Shown here: one piece after another, positions 1 to 8,038 of the stretch | Numbering within the stretch: the first letter of the stretch is position 1 | Layout: every line of letters begins with the position of its first letter | Assembly (NCBI RefSeq): GCF_040049195.1 | Contig: NZ_JBDZDL010000003.1 | Reading direction: 5' to 3' (one strand) | Length of the DNA: 64,000 bases | DNA from: NCEH01 sp040049195 | GTDB taxonomy: Bacteria; Pseudomonadota; Alphaproteobacteria; Rhizobiales; Xanthobacteraceae | The notes under the pieces: generated by a model | Database searches by the model: none | What the model was told of the DNA's origin: nothing | Seen by the model: the letters and a program-made list of their open reading frames with translations, nothing else | Translations under genes and position numbers: made by a program

Positions 1-417
1 GATGAGGCCGATGCGCACCTCGGTGACGGCGAATTCCGCTTCCGGCACGGCCACCACGATGTCGCTCGCCGCGATCAGCCCCACCGCCCCGGCGAAGGCC
101 GAGCCCTGCACCCGCGCCAATGTCGGCTTGGGGCAGGTGTCGATGACGTGGATGAGATGCGCGAGCATGCCCGCATCCGCCACGTTCTCGTCATGGGAAT
201 AGCCGGCCATGCGGCGCATCCAGTTGAGGTCCGCCCCGGCGCAGAAGGATTTGCCATTGGCGCGCAGCACCACGGCGCGGATCGCGGGATCGCTGCCGGC
301 ATGATGATAGGCGGCCGTGAGCAGGGCGATCAGGGCGTCGTCGAAGGCGTTGTGCACCTCCGGCCGGTCGAGCGTGAGGGTGGCGATGCCGTCTTCATGG
401 GATACGATGAGGCTCAT
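1..417 (-). CDS. liuC: Enoyl-CoA hydratase family, probable methylglutaconyl-CoA hydratase (3' end cut by window edge)
   Basis: Crotonase-fold enzyme, likely hydrating 3-methylglutaconyl-CoA to HMG-CoA in leucine breakdown. The first 139 residues are visible, starting MSLIVSHEDG and running off the left edge. The oxyanion-loop region reads FCAGADLNWMRRMA, a form typical of LiuC-type hydratases, followed by a second glycine-rich turn (QGSAFAGAVGLIAASD). The ATG at 417 is preceded by GGAGA at good spacing. It lies downstream of the carboxyltransferase gene on the same strand, as in liu operons. The family call is secure. The exact substrate is inferred from the neighbour. Confidence 0.8.
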   Translation of the reverse strand, partial: MSLIVSHEDGIATLTLDRPEVHNAFDDALIALLTAAYHHAGSDPAIRAVVLRANGKSFCAGADLNWMRRMAGYSHDENVADAGMLAHLIHVIDTCPKPTLARVQGSAFAGAVGLIAASDIVVAVPEAEFAVTEVRIGLI

Positions 418-535
418 GGACCTGTTCTCCGCCGGTAGGATGTTCCGTGGCGGACTTTGGCGGAGCGGCTGTGACAGGCACGATACAGCTCCGCCCAAGA
501 TTGCGGACAGCCGCCGGGGCGCGACGAAAACTCGC

Positions 536-2143
536 TCACATGCGGAACACGCCGAAGCGCGTCTCCCTGTCCGGCGCATTGAGCGCGGCGGAGAGCGCGA
601 GCGCCAGCACCATGCGGGTATCGGCAGGGTCGATCACCCCGTCGTCCCAGATCCGCGCGGAAGAATAATACGGGTGGCCCTGGCGGTCGTATTGGGCCTG
701 GATCGGCGCCTTGAAGGCGGCCTCCTCCTCGGCCGGCCAGGCGCCGCCCTTGCCCTCGATGCCGTCGCGCTTCACCTGGGCGAGCACGTTGGCCGCCTGC
801 TCGCCGCCCATCACCGAGATGCGGGCATTGGGCCACATCCACAGGAAGCGCGGGTCATAGGCGCGCCCGCACATGCCGTAGTTTCCGGCGCCGAAGGAAT
901 TGCCGATCACCACGGTGAATTTCGGCACGCTGGCGCAGGACACCGCGTTCACCAGCTTCGCCCCGTCCTTGGCGATGCCGCCGGCCTCGTATTTGCGGCC
1001 CACCATGAAGCCGGTGATGTTCTGCAGGAACACCAGCGGGATATTGCGCTGGCAGCACAATTCCACGAAATGCGCGCCCTTCAGCGCACTCTCGGAAAAC
1101 AGGATGCCGTTATTGGCGATGATGCCCACGGGATAGCCGAAGATGCGGGCAAAGCCCGTCACCAGGGTCTGGCCATAGAGCGGCTTGAACTCGTCGAACT
1201 CCGAGCCGTCGACGATGCGGGCGATGATCTGGCGCACGTCGAACGGCTTCTTGGGATCTTCCGAGACGATGCCGTAGATCTCTTCCGCATCGTAGAGCGG
1301 CGCCTTCGGCGGGCGGATGTCGAGGTCGTGCCGCTTCACCCGGTTGAGATCGCCGATGATGGTGCGGGCGATGCCGAGCGCGTGGGCATCGTTCTCCGCC
1401 ATATGGTCGGCGACGCCGGAGACGCGGGTGTGCACGTCCGCACCGCCCAGCTCCTCGGCGGTGACCACCTCGCCGGTCGCCGCCTTCACCAAAGGCGGGC
1501 CGCCGAGGAAGATGGTGGCCTGGTTCTTCACCATGATGGACTGGTCCGCCATGGCCGGCACATAGGCGCCGCCGGCGGTGCAGGAGCCCATGACCACCGC
1601 CACCTGGGCGATTCCCTCGGCCGACATATTGGCCTGGTTGAAGAAGATGCGGCCGAAATGCTCGCGGTCGGGGAACACCTCGTCCTGGTTGGGCAGGTTC
1701 GCGCCGCCGCTGTCCACCAGATAGATGCAGGGCAGGTGATTCTCCCGCGCGATGGCCTGGGCGCGCAGGTGCTTCTTCACCGTCATGGGGAAATAGGTGC
1801 CGCCCTTCACCGTCGCGTCATTGGCGACGATCATGCATTCGCGGCCGGACACGCGGCCGATGCCGGTGATGATGCCGGCGGCGGGCACATCGCCGCCGTA
1901 CATGTCATAGGCGGCGAGCTGGCTGAGTTCGAGGAAGGGCGAGCCGGTATCCAGCAGGGTGCGGATGCGGTCGCGCGGCAGCAGCTTGCCCCGCTTGAGA
2001 TGGCGCTCGCGCGCGACTTCCCCGCCGCCTTGGGAGATGCCTTCCACCTTTTCGCGCAGGTCGCTGACACTGGCGAACAGCGCCTCGCGGTTGCGATGAT
2101 AGGCTTCGGAGCGGCGGTCCACCGCATCCTCGATGATCGCCAT
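536..2143 (-). CDS. liuB: Methylcrotonyl-CoA carboxylase, carboxyltransferase (beta) subunit
   Basis: A 535-residue biotin-dependent carboxyltransferase subunit, the normal length for MccB/LiuB. It moves CO2 from carboxybiotin to 3-methylcrotonyl-CoA in leucine catabolism, as a complex with a biotin-carrying alpha subunit that must lie beyond the left edge. Both crotonase-like lobes are present: the N lobe has VDSGGANLPNQ and GSCTAGGAYVPAM, the C lobe has FLQNITGFMVG and GNSFGAGNYGMCGRAYDP. The neighbouring hydratase and the TetR upstream support methylcrotonyl-CoA over propionyl-CoA as substrate. No frameshift seen. Confidence 0.92.
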   Translation of the reverse strand: MAIIEDAVDRRSEAYHRNREALFASVSDLREKVEGISQGGGEVARERHLKRGKLLPRDRIRTLLDTGSPFLELSQLAAYDMYGGDVPAAGIITGIGRVSGRECMIVANDATVKGGTYFPMTVKKHLRAQAIARENHLPCIYLVDSGGANLPNQDEVFPDREHFGRIFFNQANMSAEGIAQVAVVMGSCTAGGAYVPAMADQSIMVKNQATIFLGGPPLVKAATGEVVTAEELGGADVHTRVSGVADHMAENDAHALGIARTIIGDLNRVKRHDLDIRPPKAPLYDAEEIYGIVSEDPKKPFDVRQIIARIVDGSEFDEFKPLYGQTLVTGFARIFGYPVGIIANNGILFSESALKGAHFVELCCQRNIPLVFLQNITGFMVGRKYEAGGIAKDGAKLVNAVSCASVPKFTVVIGNSFGAGNYGMCGRAYDPRFLWMWPNARISVMGGEQAANVLAQVKRDGIEGKGGAWPAEEEAAFKAPIQAQYDRQGHPYYSSARIWDDGVIDPADTRMVLALALSAALNAPDRETRFGVFRM

Positions 2144-2257
2144 GAGCGCCTCACCCCTGAGTGTCGATTGCGGAAGAAGGAACGCCCGGAACGCCCCGCC
2201 GAAAAGGCGAGCGAAACCTCGACGCGTCGTCCTCCCGTGCCGCTCGTTGTCGGCTTA

Positions 2258-2276
2258 GAAACGATCGTACGTTTTT
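2258..2276. promoter_or_regulatory. Candidate TetR operator upstream of liuB
   Basis: On the minus strand this reads AAAAACGTACGATCGTTTC. It matches 16 of 19 positions of the site at 3130-3148 in front of the tetR gene. It sits in the 155-bp gap between tetR and liuB, 115 bp before the liuB start. Near-palindromic with AACG/CGTT arms. The regulator assignment is inference from position and duplication. Confidence 0.5.
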
Positions 2277-2298
2277 TTATGAGAACCGCAAGGGCAAA

Positions 2299-2979
2299 TC
2301 AGGCGCGCGCCTTGCGCTTGGCGCGGGCGGGCGGCCCCTCCGCCGCAGGGAGCGGCGCTTCCAGGGACGCGGCCAGCGCCTGCGGCGCTCCCGGCGCGAG
2401 ACCCTGGGTGACGAGGTTGCCATAGATCTCCACCAGATCATCCTGGCTCAACCGCCCGTCGGGCCGGTACCACATGCAGATCCCTGTGAGCATGGAGATG
2501 ATGGCGTAGGTGGAAACCTTCGGCTCGCGCACCTGGAACACGCCCTGCGCGGAGCCCTCGCGCAGGATCTGCTCCAGAAGCCCTTCATAGCTGCGCCGCA
2601 TCTCGACGACGACGGCGCGGTGCTCGTCGTCCAGCGAGCGGATTTCCATGTTGGCGATGAAGACGTGGGCGCGCCGCGTCATGTGATAGCGCAGGTGAAA
2701 GCCCACGAATGCCTTCAGCCGTTCCAGCGGCGTCTCCAGCCCATCCAGGGCCTCGCGCGCCTTCGCGGTCAGGTCTTCCATGTGATCGCGCACGATGTCG
2801 AACAGCAGGCTCTGCTTGTTCTCGAAATACTTGTACAGCGAACCGGACTGCAGCCCGACCTCGGCGGCGAGTTGCCGCAGGCTCATTGCTTCGTAGCCGT
2901 GCTTGTAGATCAGCAGCACCCCCGCCTGGCGGATCGCCTGGGCGGTGCGGGCACCGTTGGAACCGACTGTACGCGCCAT
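2299..2979 (-). CDS. TetR/AcrR family transcriptional regulator of the liu genes
   Basis: A 226-residue TetR-type repressor. The N-terminal helix-turn-helix covers roughly residues 10-55 (QAGVLLIYKHGYEAMSLRQL, then EVGLQSGSLYKYFENKQSLL). The rest is an all-helical ligand domain ending in a basic tail (PPARAKRKARA). The frame is open further upstream, but the ATG at 2979 follows GAGAAAAAG and begins exactly where TetR homology begins, so that start is chosen. It is transcribed toward liuB, and similar 19-bp motifs lie before both genes, suggesting autoregulation plus control of leucine catabolism. The effector is presumably an acyl-CoA (inference). Confidence 0.85.
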   Translation of the reverse strand: MARTVGSNGARTAQAIRQAGVLLIYKHGYEAMSLRQLAAEVGLQSGSLYKYFENKQSLLFDIVRDHMEDLTAKAREALDGLETPLERLKAFVGFHLRYHMTRRAHVFIANMEIRSLDDEHRAVVVEMRRSYEGLLEQILREGSAQGVFQVREPKVSTYAIISMLTGICMWYRPDGRLSQDDLVEIYGNLVTQGLAPGAPQALAASLEAPLPAAEGPPARAKRKARA

Positions 2980-3129
2980 CTTTTTCTCAATGTGCAATCG
3001 CGCTCTTGGGCGCACGATCCTCGGAAATCGGCTGAGGCCGCCGACCCCCAGCGTCCGGCATAGAGTGAGCGCAGCGCGGCGGGGAAGCAAGACGCAAGCG
3101 GCCAAAAATGCCCTTGACCGCGAGAGAAA

Positions 3130-3148
3130 AAGAACGTTCGATTGTTTC
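3130..3148. promoter_or_regulatory. Candidate TetR operator upstream of tetR
   Basis: Sequence AAGAACGTTCGATTGTTTC, 151 bp upstream of the tetR start and sharing 16 of 19 bases with the site at 2258-2276 read on the opposite strand. Probably the regulator's own binding site. Confidence 0.5.
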
Positions 3149-3219
3149 CTGAAAACCCGGCGGAATGATCGGGACCGGCGCGCCACGCCAAGACGGGCGC
3201 CAATGACGGGAGAGACAGC

Positions 3220-3288
3220 ATGACCAAGGCAGGGATGCGCCTTCAATCTTTCTGCATCAATATGGCGTGGGATGCCCGTCCGCTATAG
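3220..3288 (+). pseudogene. Orphan gene start (22 codons), divergent from tetR
   Basis: An ATG at 3220 preceded by a good ribosome-binding sequence (GGGAGAGACAGC) opens a frame reading MTKAGMRLQSF, which stops after 22 codons. It sits where a divergent partner of tetR would be expected. Its continuation runs into the antisense 3' end of the broken synthetase at about 3245. This looks like the 5' stub of a gene lost when that segment was joined here. The original product cannot be recognised. Confidence 0.35.
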
Positions 3289-4865
3289 TGGACCCACCCT
3301 TCGTCGTCGATGAAACCTGTATCTCCCAGAATGTAATAGTCGCCGCCGAACTGGAATCGCGTCTTTGTTCTTGCATCGTCCTTGAAATAGGACCGGAACC
3401 AAAACAAAGGCGAGCGTTCCACGTCGATGGCGAGGATGCCTTCGGAGCCGGCAGGCAATTCGGCGCCGTGCTTGTCGAGCACCGCAAGGGCAAAGCCCGG
3501 CATCACGCGGCCGACCGAGGAGCGGCGCGAGGCGGCGGGATCGCTGGGGTCGTATTTCATCCCCACGATCATGCCGGTCTCGCGGTGGCCATACTGATTG
3601 ATCAGCGGCACTTCGAGCTTCTGCGTGACCCAGGAAATGACGTCGGGCGGCAGCGGTTCGCCCCCCACCGTGACCATGCGGATGGCGAAGGGCGATGTGA
3701 CGTCGTTCGGATCGCCACGCCGCCACGCCTTGATCTGGGACGGGGCGGCCGTGAGGTTGGTGACGCGGAACTTCGACAGCACGCGATAGCCCTGCGAGAC
3801 ATCGTAGGGCCCATCGCAGAACAGGATCGAGCAACCGATCAGGAGAGGACCGATGAGACCGTAATAGATGCCGTATTCCCAGCCCTGGTCGGCCATGTTC
3901 CAATAGACGTCGTCGTCGCGGACATCCATTCCGATCCGCATATATTGCTCGATCGCCGCCAGCGCCCGCACCGGCGTCAAAAGACCCAGCCGGGCCTCCA
4001 CGAAGCTCGGGGCATAGGTCATGGTGAAGGGGTCGTTGGCGCCGTAGGTTTCCACCGCTTCGAGCGGCTCGGATGCATAGATGGACGACCAGAACTGGGT
4101 CACCTTGCCGTCGATCCGGTTGATCTGATCGCCCTCGATCAAGCAGACGAAGGTCTTCTCGTTGATGTAGCGGGAGGCGCGATCGATGAGGAACCGGTTC
4201 GCCACCACGGCCTTGACGCCGCCGGCCTTCAGCCGGGCTTCGACGGCCGCGGGCGAATAGGTGGAGAAGAGCGGCATGTAGACGGCCCCGATCCGCCAGA
4301 TAGCGAGCGCCGTGATGACCAGTTCCATGCCCTTGGGCAGCAGGACGGCGACCCGGTCGCCCTTCCTGATGCCCGCCGCCGAAAGAACACGGGCAAATCG
4401 AGATGAATATTCCGCGAGCTTTCCGAAGCTCAATTCCGAGGTCTGGCCCGAGACGGTCTCGTGAATCATCGCGGGATGGGCGCGTTTTACCGCCAGGTGT
4501 CGGTCGCACAGCAGATGCGCCAGTGCAATCTTGCTGCCGCTGTAGCGGCCGGGATGGGCCGCGGGGCGGGCCATATCTTCCTCCACCGGAAGACGGGCGG
4601 CGACCTGACCTTTGCCAGTCACGAACTTCGCGAAGAACGCGCCGAGGGAATAGCATCGCTCGCGGGCGTCGTAGGCGAGCAGGGTCTCGAAGACCAGGGT
4701 CGTTGCGAGGCGATGGGCGGTGGCCTTCGACAGGCCGGTGGCCCGGATCAGGTCGGCGAGGCGGACGGGATGCGGGGCGGCATTGGCCACCACCCGCAGC
4801 ACGGAAATGGCCCGCCCGAGGCTTTGCGCGCCCTTGGGCGCGGCCGGATCAAGTTCGTCGTTCAT
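3243..4865 (-). pseudogene. Chimeric IclR DNA-binding domain / acyl-CoA synthetase, probably broken
   Basis: An open 540-codon frame made of two unrelated parts. Residues 13-80 are an IclR-family winged helix (LADLIRATGLSKATAHRLAT), without the effector-binding domain. From about residue 110 it becomes an AMP-forming acyl-CoA synthetase of the acetyl/propionyl type (LLCDRHLAVKRAHPAMIHET; later QYGHRETGMIVG and YYILGDTGFIDDEGW). The ATP-binding P-loop, normally T-S-G-T-T-G-x-P-K, is replaced at residues 284-296 by APSFVEARLGLL. Reading the DNA one frame over restores an RPGWV stretch, so two compensating frameshifts are likely. The last ~100 residues, which carry the catalytic lysine, are missing: the frame ends at GRASHAILMQKD. 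The enzyme part cannot be active. The DNA-binding part might be. Confidence 0.75.
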
Positions 4866-4866
4866 G

Positions 4867-4881
4867 TCCTACAATGTGAGA
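4867..4881. promoter_or_regulatory. IclR-type operator candidate 1
   Basis: TCCTACAATGTGAGA, a 15-bp imperfect palindrome centred on an A, directly before the IclR-chimera start at 4865. It shares ACAATGTG and most flanking bases with the second copy at 4971-4985. Likely an autoregulatory site. Confidence 0.45.
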
Positions 4882-4929
4882 CAAAAAGGGGCATACCGCA
4901 ATATTTCGGATGGCCATATGCGATGTCCC

Positions 4930-4958
4930 TTGAAAGAAGCAAACGTTCGCTAGATAAT
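4930..4958 (+). promoter_or_regulatory. Sigma-70-like promoter of HAAT system 1
   Basis: TTGAAA at 4930-4935 and GATAAT at 4953-4958, separated by exactly 17 bp. They point toward the ATPase gene at 5034. The predicted start of transcription (~4965) lies just before the second IclR-type operator, where a bound repressor would block the polymerase. Confidence 0.55.
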
Positions 4959-4970
4959 CAATTCAATTCA

Positions 4971-4985
4971 TCTCACAATGTGGGA
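4971..4985. promoter_or_regulatory. IclR-type operator candidate 2
   Basis: TCTCACAATGTGGGA, a 15-bp palindrome with 6 of 7 arm positions matched. It is located immediately downstream of the predicted transcription start of the transporter operon. Same motif as at 4867-4881. Confidence 0.5.
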
Positions 4986-5033
4986 TGTGGCCAAAGAAGC
5001 CACCCGCTCATATGCGGAATTCGGGAGGGGAAC

Positions 5034-5882
5034 ATGTCGACAGGCAAGGGTCCTGGCGCGTCCGTCGCCGACTCGTCGTTGTTGAATGTCGATAACATTT
5101 CGCTGCGCTTCGGCGGCCTCAAGGCGTTGAGCAATGTCGGATTTTCCGTCCGCAACGGCGAACTGTTCTCCGTCATCGGCCCGAATGGTGCTGGAAAGAC
5201 GTCTTTGCTGAACTGCATTTCCGGGCGCTACTCGCCGCAGGAAGGCCGCATCTCGTTCGACGGGCAGGACATCACCCGCCTGAAGCCGAACAAGCGGGCC
5301 GCCGCCGGCATCGGCCGCACGTTCCAGAATCTCGCCCTGTTCCACCACATGAGCGTGCTCGACAACATCATGGTCGGCCGCCACCATTTGCTGAAGAACA
5401 ATCTGTTCACCGGCGCGATCTACTGGATCGGCGGGGCGCAGAAGGAAGAGCTGGAACACCGCAAGGCGGTCGAGGACGTCATCGACTTCCTCGAAATCCA
5501 GCACGTGCGCAAGGCCACCGCCGGCACGCTCTCCTACGGCCTGCGCAAGCGCGTGGAGCTGGCGCGCGCCGTCGCCCTGCAGCCCAAGCTGATCCTGCTG
5601 GATGAGCCGATGGCCGGCATGAACCTCGAAGAGAAAGAGGACATGGCCCGCTACATCGTCGATCTCAATGAAGAATGGGGCATGACGATCATCATGATCG
5701 AGCATGACATGGGCGTGGTCATGGACATTTCCCATCGGGTGATGGTGCTCGATTTCGGCCGCAAGATCGCCGAGGGCCTGCCCGCCGAGGTGCTCGCCAA
5801 TCCCAATGTCCGCAAGGCCTATCTCGGCGAGGAGGACCTCGTGGTCGAAGATGCGCCGGTTCTCCAGGCCGTATCCGCGTGA
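5034..5882 (+). CDS. HAAT system 1 ATP-binding protein (LivG type)
   Basis: A 282-residue cytoplasmic ATPase of a branched-chain-type ABC importer. Walker A is GPNGAGKT (about residues 49-56), the signature is LSYGLRKRVELARA, and Walker B is LILLDEP. The extended LivG-type insert follows the Q-loop (FQNLALFHHMSVLDN). The ATG at 5034 is chosen because GGGAGGGG lies just before it and ABC homology starts here, although the frame is open further upstream. First gene of the operon that runs to 13.8 kb. Substrate unknown; the two ligase genes downstream suggest an aromatic or other carboxylic acid. Confidence 0.9.
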   Translation: MSTGKGPGASVADSSLLNVDNISLRFGGLKALSNVGFSVRNGELFSVIGPNGAGKTSLLNCISGRYSPQEGRISFDGQDITRLKPNKRAAAGIGRTFQNLALFHHMSVLDNIMVGRHHLLKNNLFTGAIYWIGGAQKEELEHRKAVEDVIDFLEIQHVRKATAGTLSYGLRKRVELARAVALQPKLILLDEPMAGMNLEEKEDMARYIVDLNEEWGMTIIMIEHDMGVVMDISHRVMVLDFGRKIAEGLPAEVLANPNVRKAYLGEEDLVVEDAPVLQAVSA

Positions 5883-5889
5883 GGCAGCC

Positions 5890-7848
5890 ATGAGCGTGAA
5901 AAGCCCCGCCTCCGCTTTGCCCGACGTGGCGATCTACGACACGTTTCCCAAGCTGCTCGCGCTCAATGCGCGCCAGCACCCCACGGATACCTGGCTGCGC
6001 GAGAAAGACCTCGGCATCTGGAACGCCTATACCTGGCAGCAGGTCAACACCCGCGTGCAGAACATGGCCCTCGGCCTGCTCGATCTCGGCGTCGCGCGCG
6101 GCGACGTGATCTCGCTGCTCGGCGACAACCGGCCGGAATGGCTGATGGGCGAGATCGCCATCCATGCGGTCGGCGGGCAATCGCTCGGCATCTATCGCGA
6201 TGCGCTGGCCGACGAGGTCGCCTATCTCGTCACCTATGCGGGCGTGGCCATCATCTTCGCCGAAGACGAAGAACAGGTGGACAAGCTCCTCCAGCTGGAG
6301 GACCGCATCCCCACCGTGCGGCACATCATCTATTCCGACCCGCGCGGGCTGCGCAAATATGAGGATGCCCGCCTGGTTTCCCTGGCCGATCTGGAAGCCC
6401 GCGGCGCGGCGCGCGCGGCGGCGGAGCCGGACCTCTACGAACGCCTCATCAATCAGGGCTCGGGCGCCGACGTGGCAATCCTGTGCACCACGTCGGGCAC
6501 CACCTCCCATCCCAAGCTCGCCATGCTCACCGGCGGGGCCGTGCTGCGCCATTGCGCGGCCTATCTCGCGGCCGACATGCGCGGCCCGGACGACGAATAT
6601 GTCTCCGTGCTCCAGATGCCCTGGATCATGGAACAGATCTACGCCTTCGGTCAGGCCCTGCTCTCCCGCATGAAGGTGAACTTCGTCGAGGAGCCGGAAA
6701 CCACCATGGCCGACATGCGCGAGATCGGCCCCACCTTCGTGCTGTTCGCCCCGCGCGTGTGGGAGCAGATCGCCGCCGACGTGCGGGCGCGCATGATGGA
6801 TGCCTCGGTCCTCAAGCGGGCGATGTTCGACTTCGGCATGAAGCTCGGCCTCGCGGCGCTCGATCGCGGGCAGCGCTCCAAGCTCGCGGACTTCATCCTG
6901 TTCCGGGCATTGCGCGACCGCCTCGGCTTCTCGCACCTGAAGTCGGCCGCCACCGGCGGGGCGGCGCTGGGGCCGGATACGTTCCGCTTCTTCCTCGCGC
7001 TCGGCGTGCCCATGCGCCAGCTCTACGGCCAGACGGAATTGCTCGGCGCCTATACCATCCACACCGCCAGCGACGTGGATTTCGACACGGTCGGCGTGCC
7101 GATGAACGGGGTGGAAATCCGCATCGACGATCCCGATCCCAACGGCTTGGGCGAGATCGTCACCCGCCACGGCAATACATTCACCGGCTATTACAAGAAT
7201 CCGGAAGAAAGCGCGAAGTCGTTCGTGGATGGCGGCTGGATGCGAACCGGCGATGCCGGCTTCGTCAATCCGCGCGGCCATCTGGTGGTGATCGACCGCG
7301 TGCGCGACATGGCGCAGACCGCCCATGGCGACCGTTTCTCGCCGCAATATATCGAGAACAAGCTGAAATTCTCTCCCTATGTGGCGGAGGCGGTGATCCT
7401 GGGCGACGGGCGCGAGCATCTCGCCGCGATGATCTGCATCCGCTTCCCCATCGTTTCCAAATGGGCGGAGAAGAACCGCATCTCGTTCACCACCTATACC
7501 GACCTCTCGGCCAAGCAGGAGGTGACGGACATGCTCCGCCGCGAGGTGGAGCAGGTGAACAAGACCTTGCCCGAGAAGCAGCGCATCTCGAAATTCCTCC
7601 TGCTCTACAAGGAGCTGGATGCGGACGACGGCGAGCTGACGCGCACCCGCAAGGTGCGGCGCGGGGTCATCAACGAGCGCTATGGCGAGATCATCGACGC
7701 CATGTATCGCGGCGATCCGAACATCGACGTGGACACCACCATCGCCTTCCAGGACGGCACAAAGCAGCGCATCCGCACCACGCTCAAGGTGGTGGACCTG
7801 AAGCTCGCGCCCCCTGCCGCCGGTTCGAGCAAGAAGAGGGCCGCATGA
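5890..7848 (+). CDS. AMP-forming long-chain-type acyl-CoA synthetase
   Basis: A 652-residue ANL-superfamily ligase that would activate a carboxylic acid to its CoA thioester. The ATP-binding motif TTSGTTSHPK lies near residues 199-208. Later motifs include YGQTELLGAY and the hinge region GGWMRTGDAGFVNPRGHLVVIDRVRD. Start ATG 5890 is 7 bp after the ATPase stop. An upstream in-frame start overlaps the ATPase gene and is disfavoured. Its place between transporter subunits suggests activation of the imported acid on entry. The family resembles FadD15-type synthetases. The true substrate cannot be read from the sequence. Confidence 0.88.
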   Translation: MSVKSPASALPDVAIYDTFPKLLALNARQHPTDTWLREKDLGIWNAYTWQQVNTRVQNMALGLLDLGVARGDVISLLGDNRPEWLMGEIAIHAVGGQSLGIYRDALADEVAYLVTYAGVAIIFAEDEEQVDKLLQLEDRIPTVRHIIYSDPRGLRKYEDARLVSLADLEARGAARAAAEPDLYERLINQGSGADVAILCTTSGTTSHPKLAMLTGGAVLRHCAAYLAADMRGPDDEYVSVLQMPWIMEQIYAFGQALLSRMKVNFVEEPETTMADMREIGPTFVLFAPRVWEQIAADVRARMMDASVLKRAMFDFGMKLGLAALDRGQRSKLADFILFRALRDRLGFSHLKSAATGGAALGPDTFRFFLALGVPMRQLYGQTELLGAYTIHTASDVDFDTVGVPMNGVEIRIDDPDPNGLGEIVTRHGNTFTGYYKNPEESAKSFVDGGWMRTGDAGFVNPRGHLVVIDRVRDMAQTAHGDRFSPQYIENKLKFSPYVAEAVILGDGREHLAAMICIRFPIVSKWAEKNRISFTTYTDLSAKQEVTDMLRREVEQVNKTLPEKQRISKFLLLYKELDADDGELTRTRKVRRGVINERYGEIIDAMYRGDPNIDVDTTIAFQDGTKQRIRTTLKVVDLKLAPPAAGSSKKRAA

Positions 7849-7880
7849 TGGCGACGGCTTTGCGCGCGCGCGATGTCGCT

Positions 7881-8020
7881 CCCTCTCCCGCGTGCGGGGG
7901 AGGGCTGGGGTGGGGGCCTGCGCGCGGCGCGGCCGACGACGCTCACCTCGCGCCCTTCCCCCTCCCAGCTTTCGCGCGGCCTTTCCCCCTCCCCACCCTC
8001 CCCCGCACGCGGGAGAGGGC
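7881..8020. repeat. Inverted pair of REP-like GC palindromes
   Basis: Copy a (7881-7918) reads CCCTCTCCCGCGTGCGGGGG and continues with a G-rich tail. Copy b (7985-8020) is the same unit inverted. Each unit is itself palindromic, and the two together can fold into a large stem. They fill the 190-bp gap between the ligase and permease genes. Further copies occur at 11384, 11442, 12482, 13844, 47925, 48022 and 52306. Confidence 0.8.
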
Positions 8021-8038
8021 TTTTGCGGGCGCACGGCA

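Noticed and set aside
317..2425. A 702-codon open frame antisense to liuB
   Set aside because: Shadow of liuB; low-complexity composition and no ribosome-binding site or domain.
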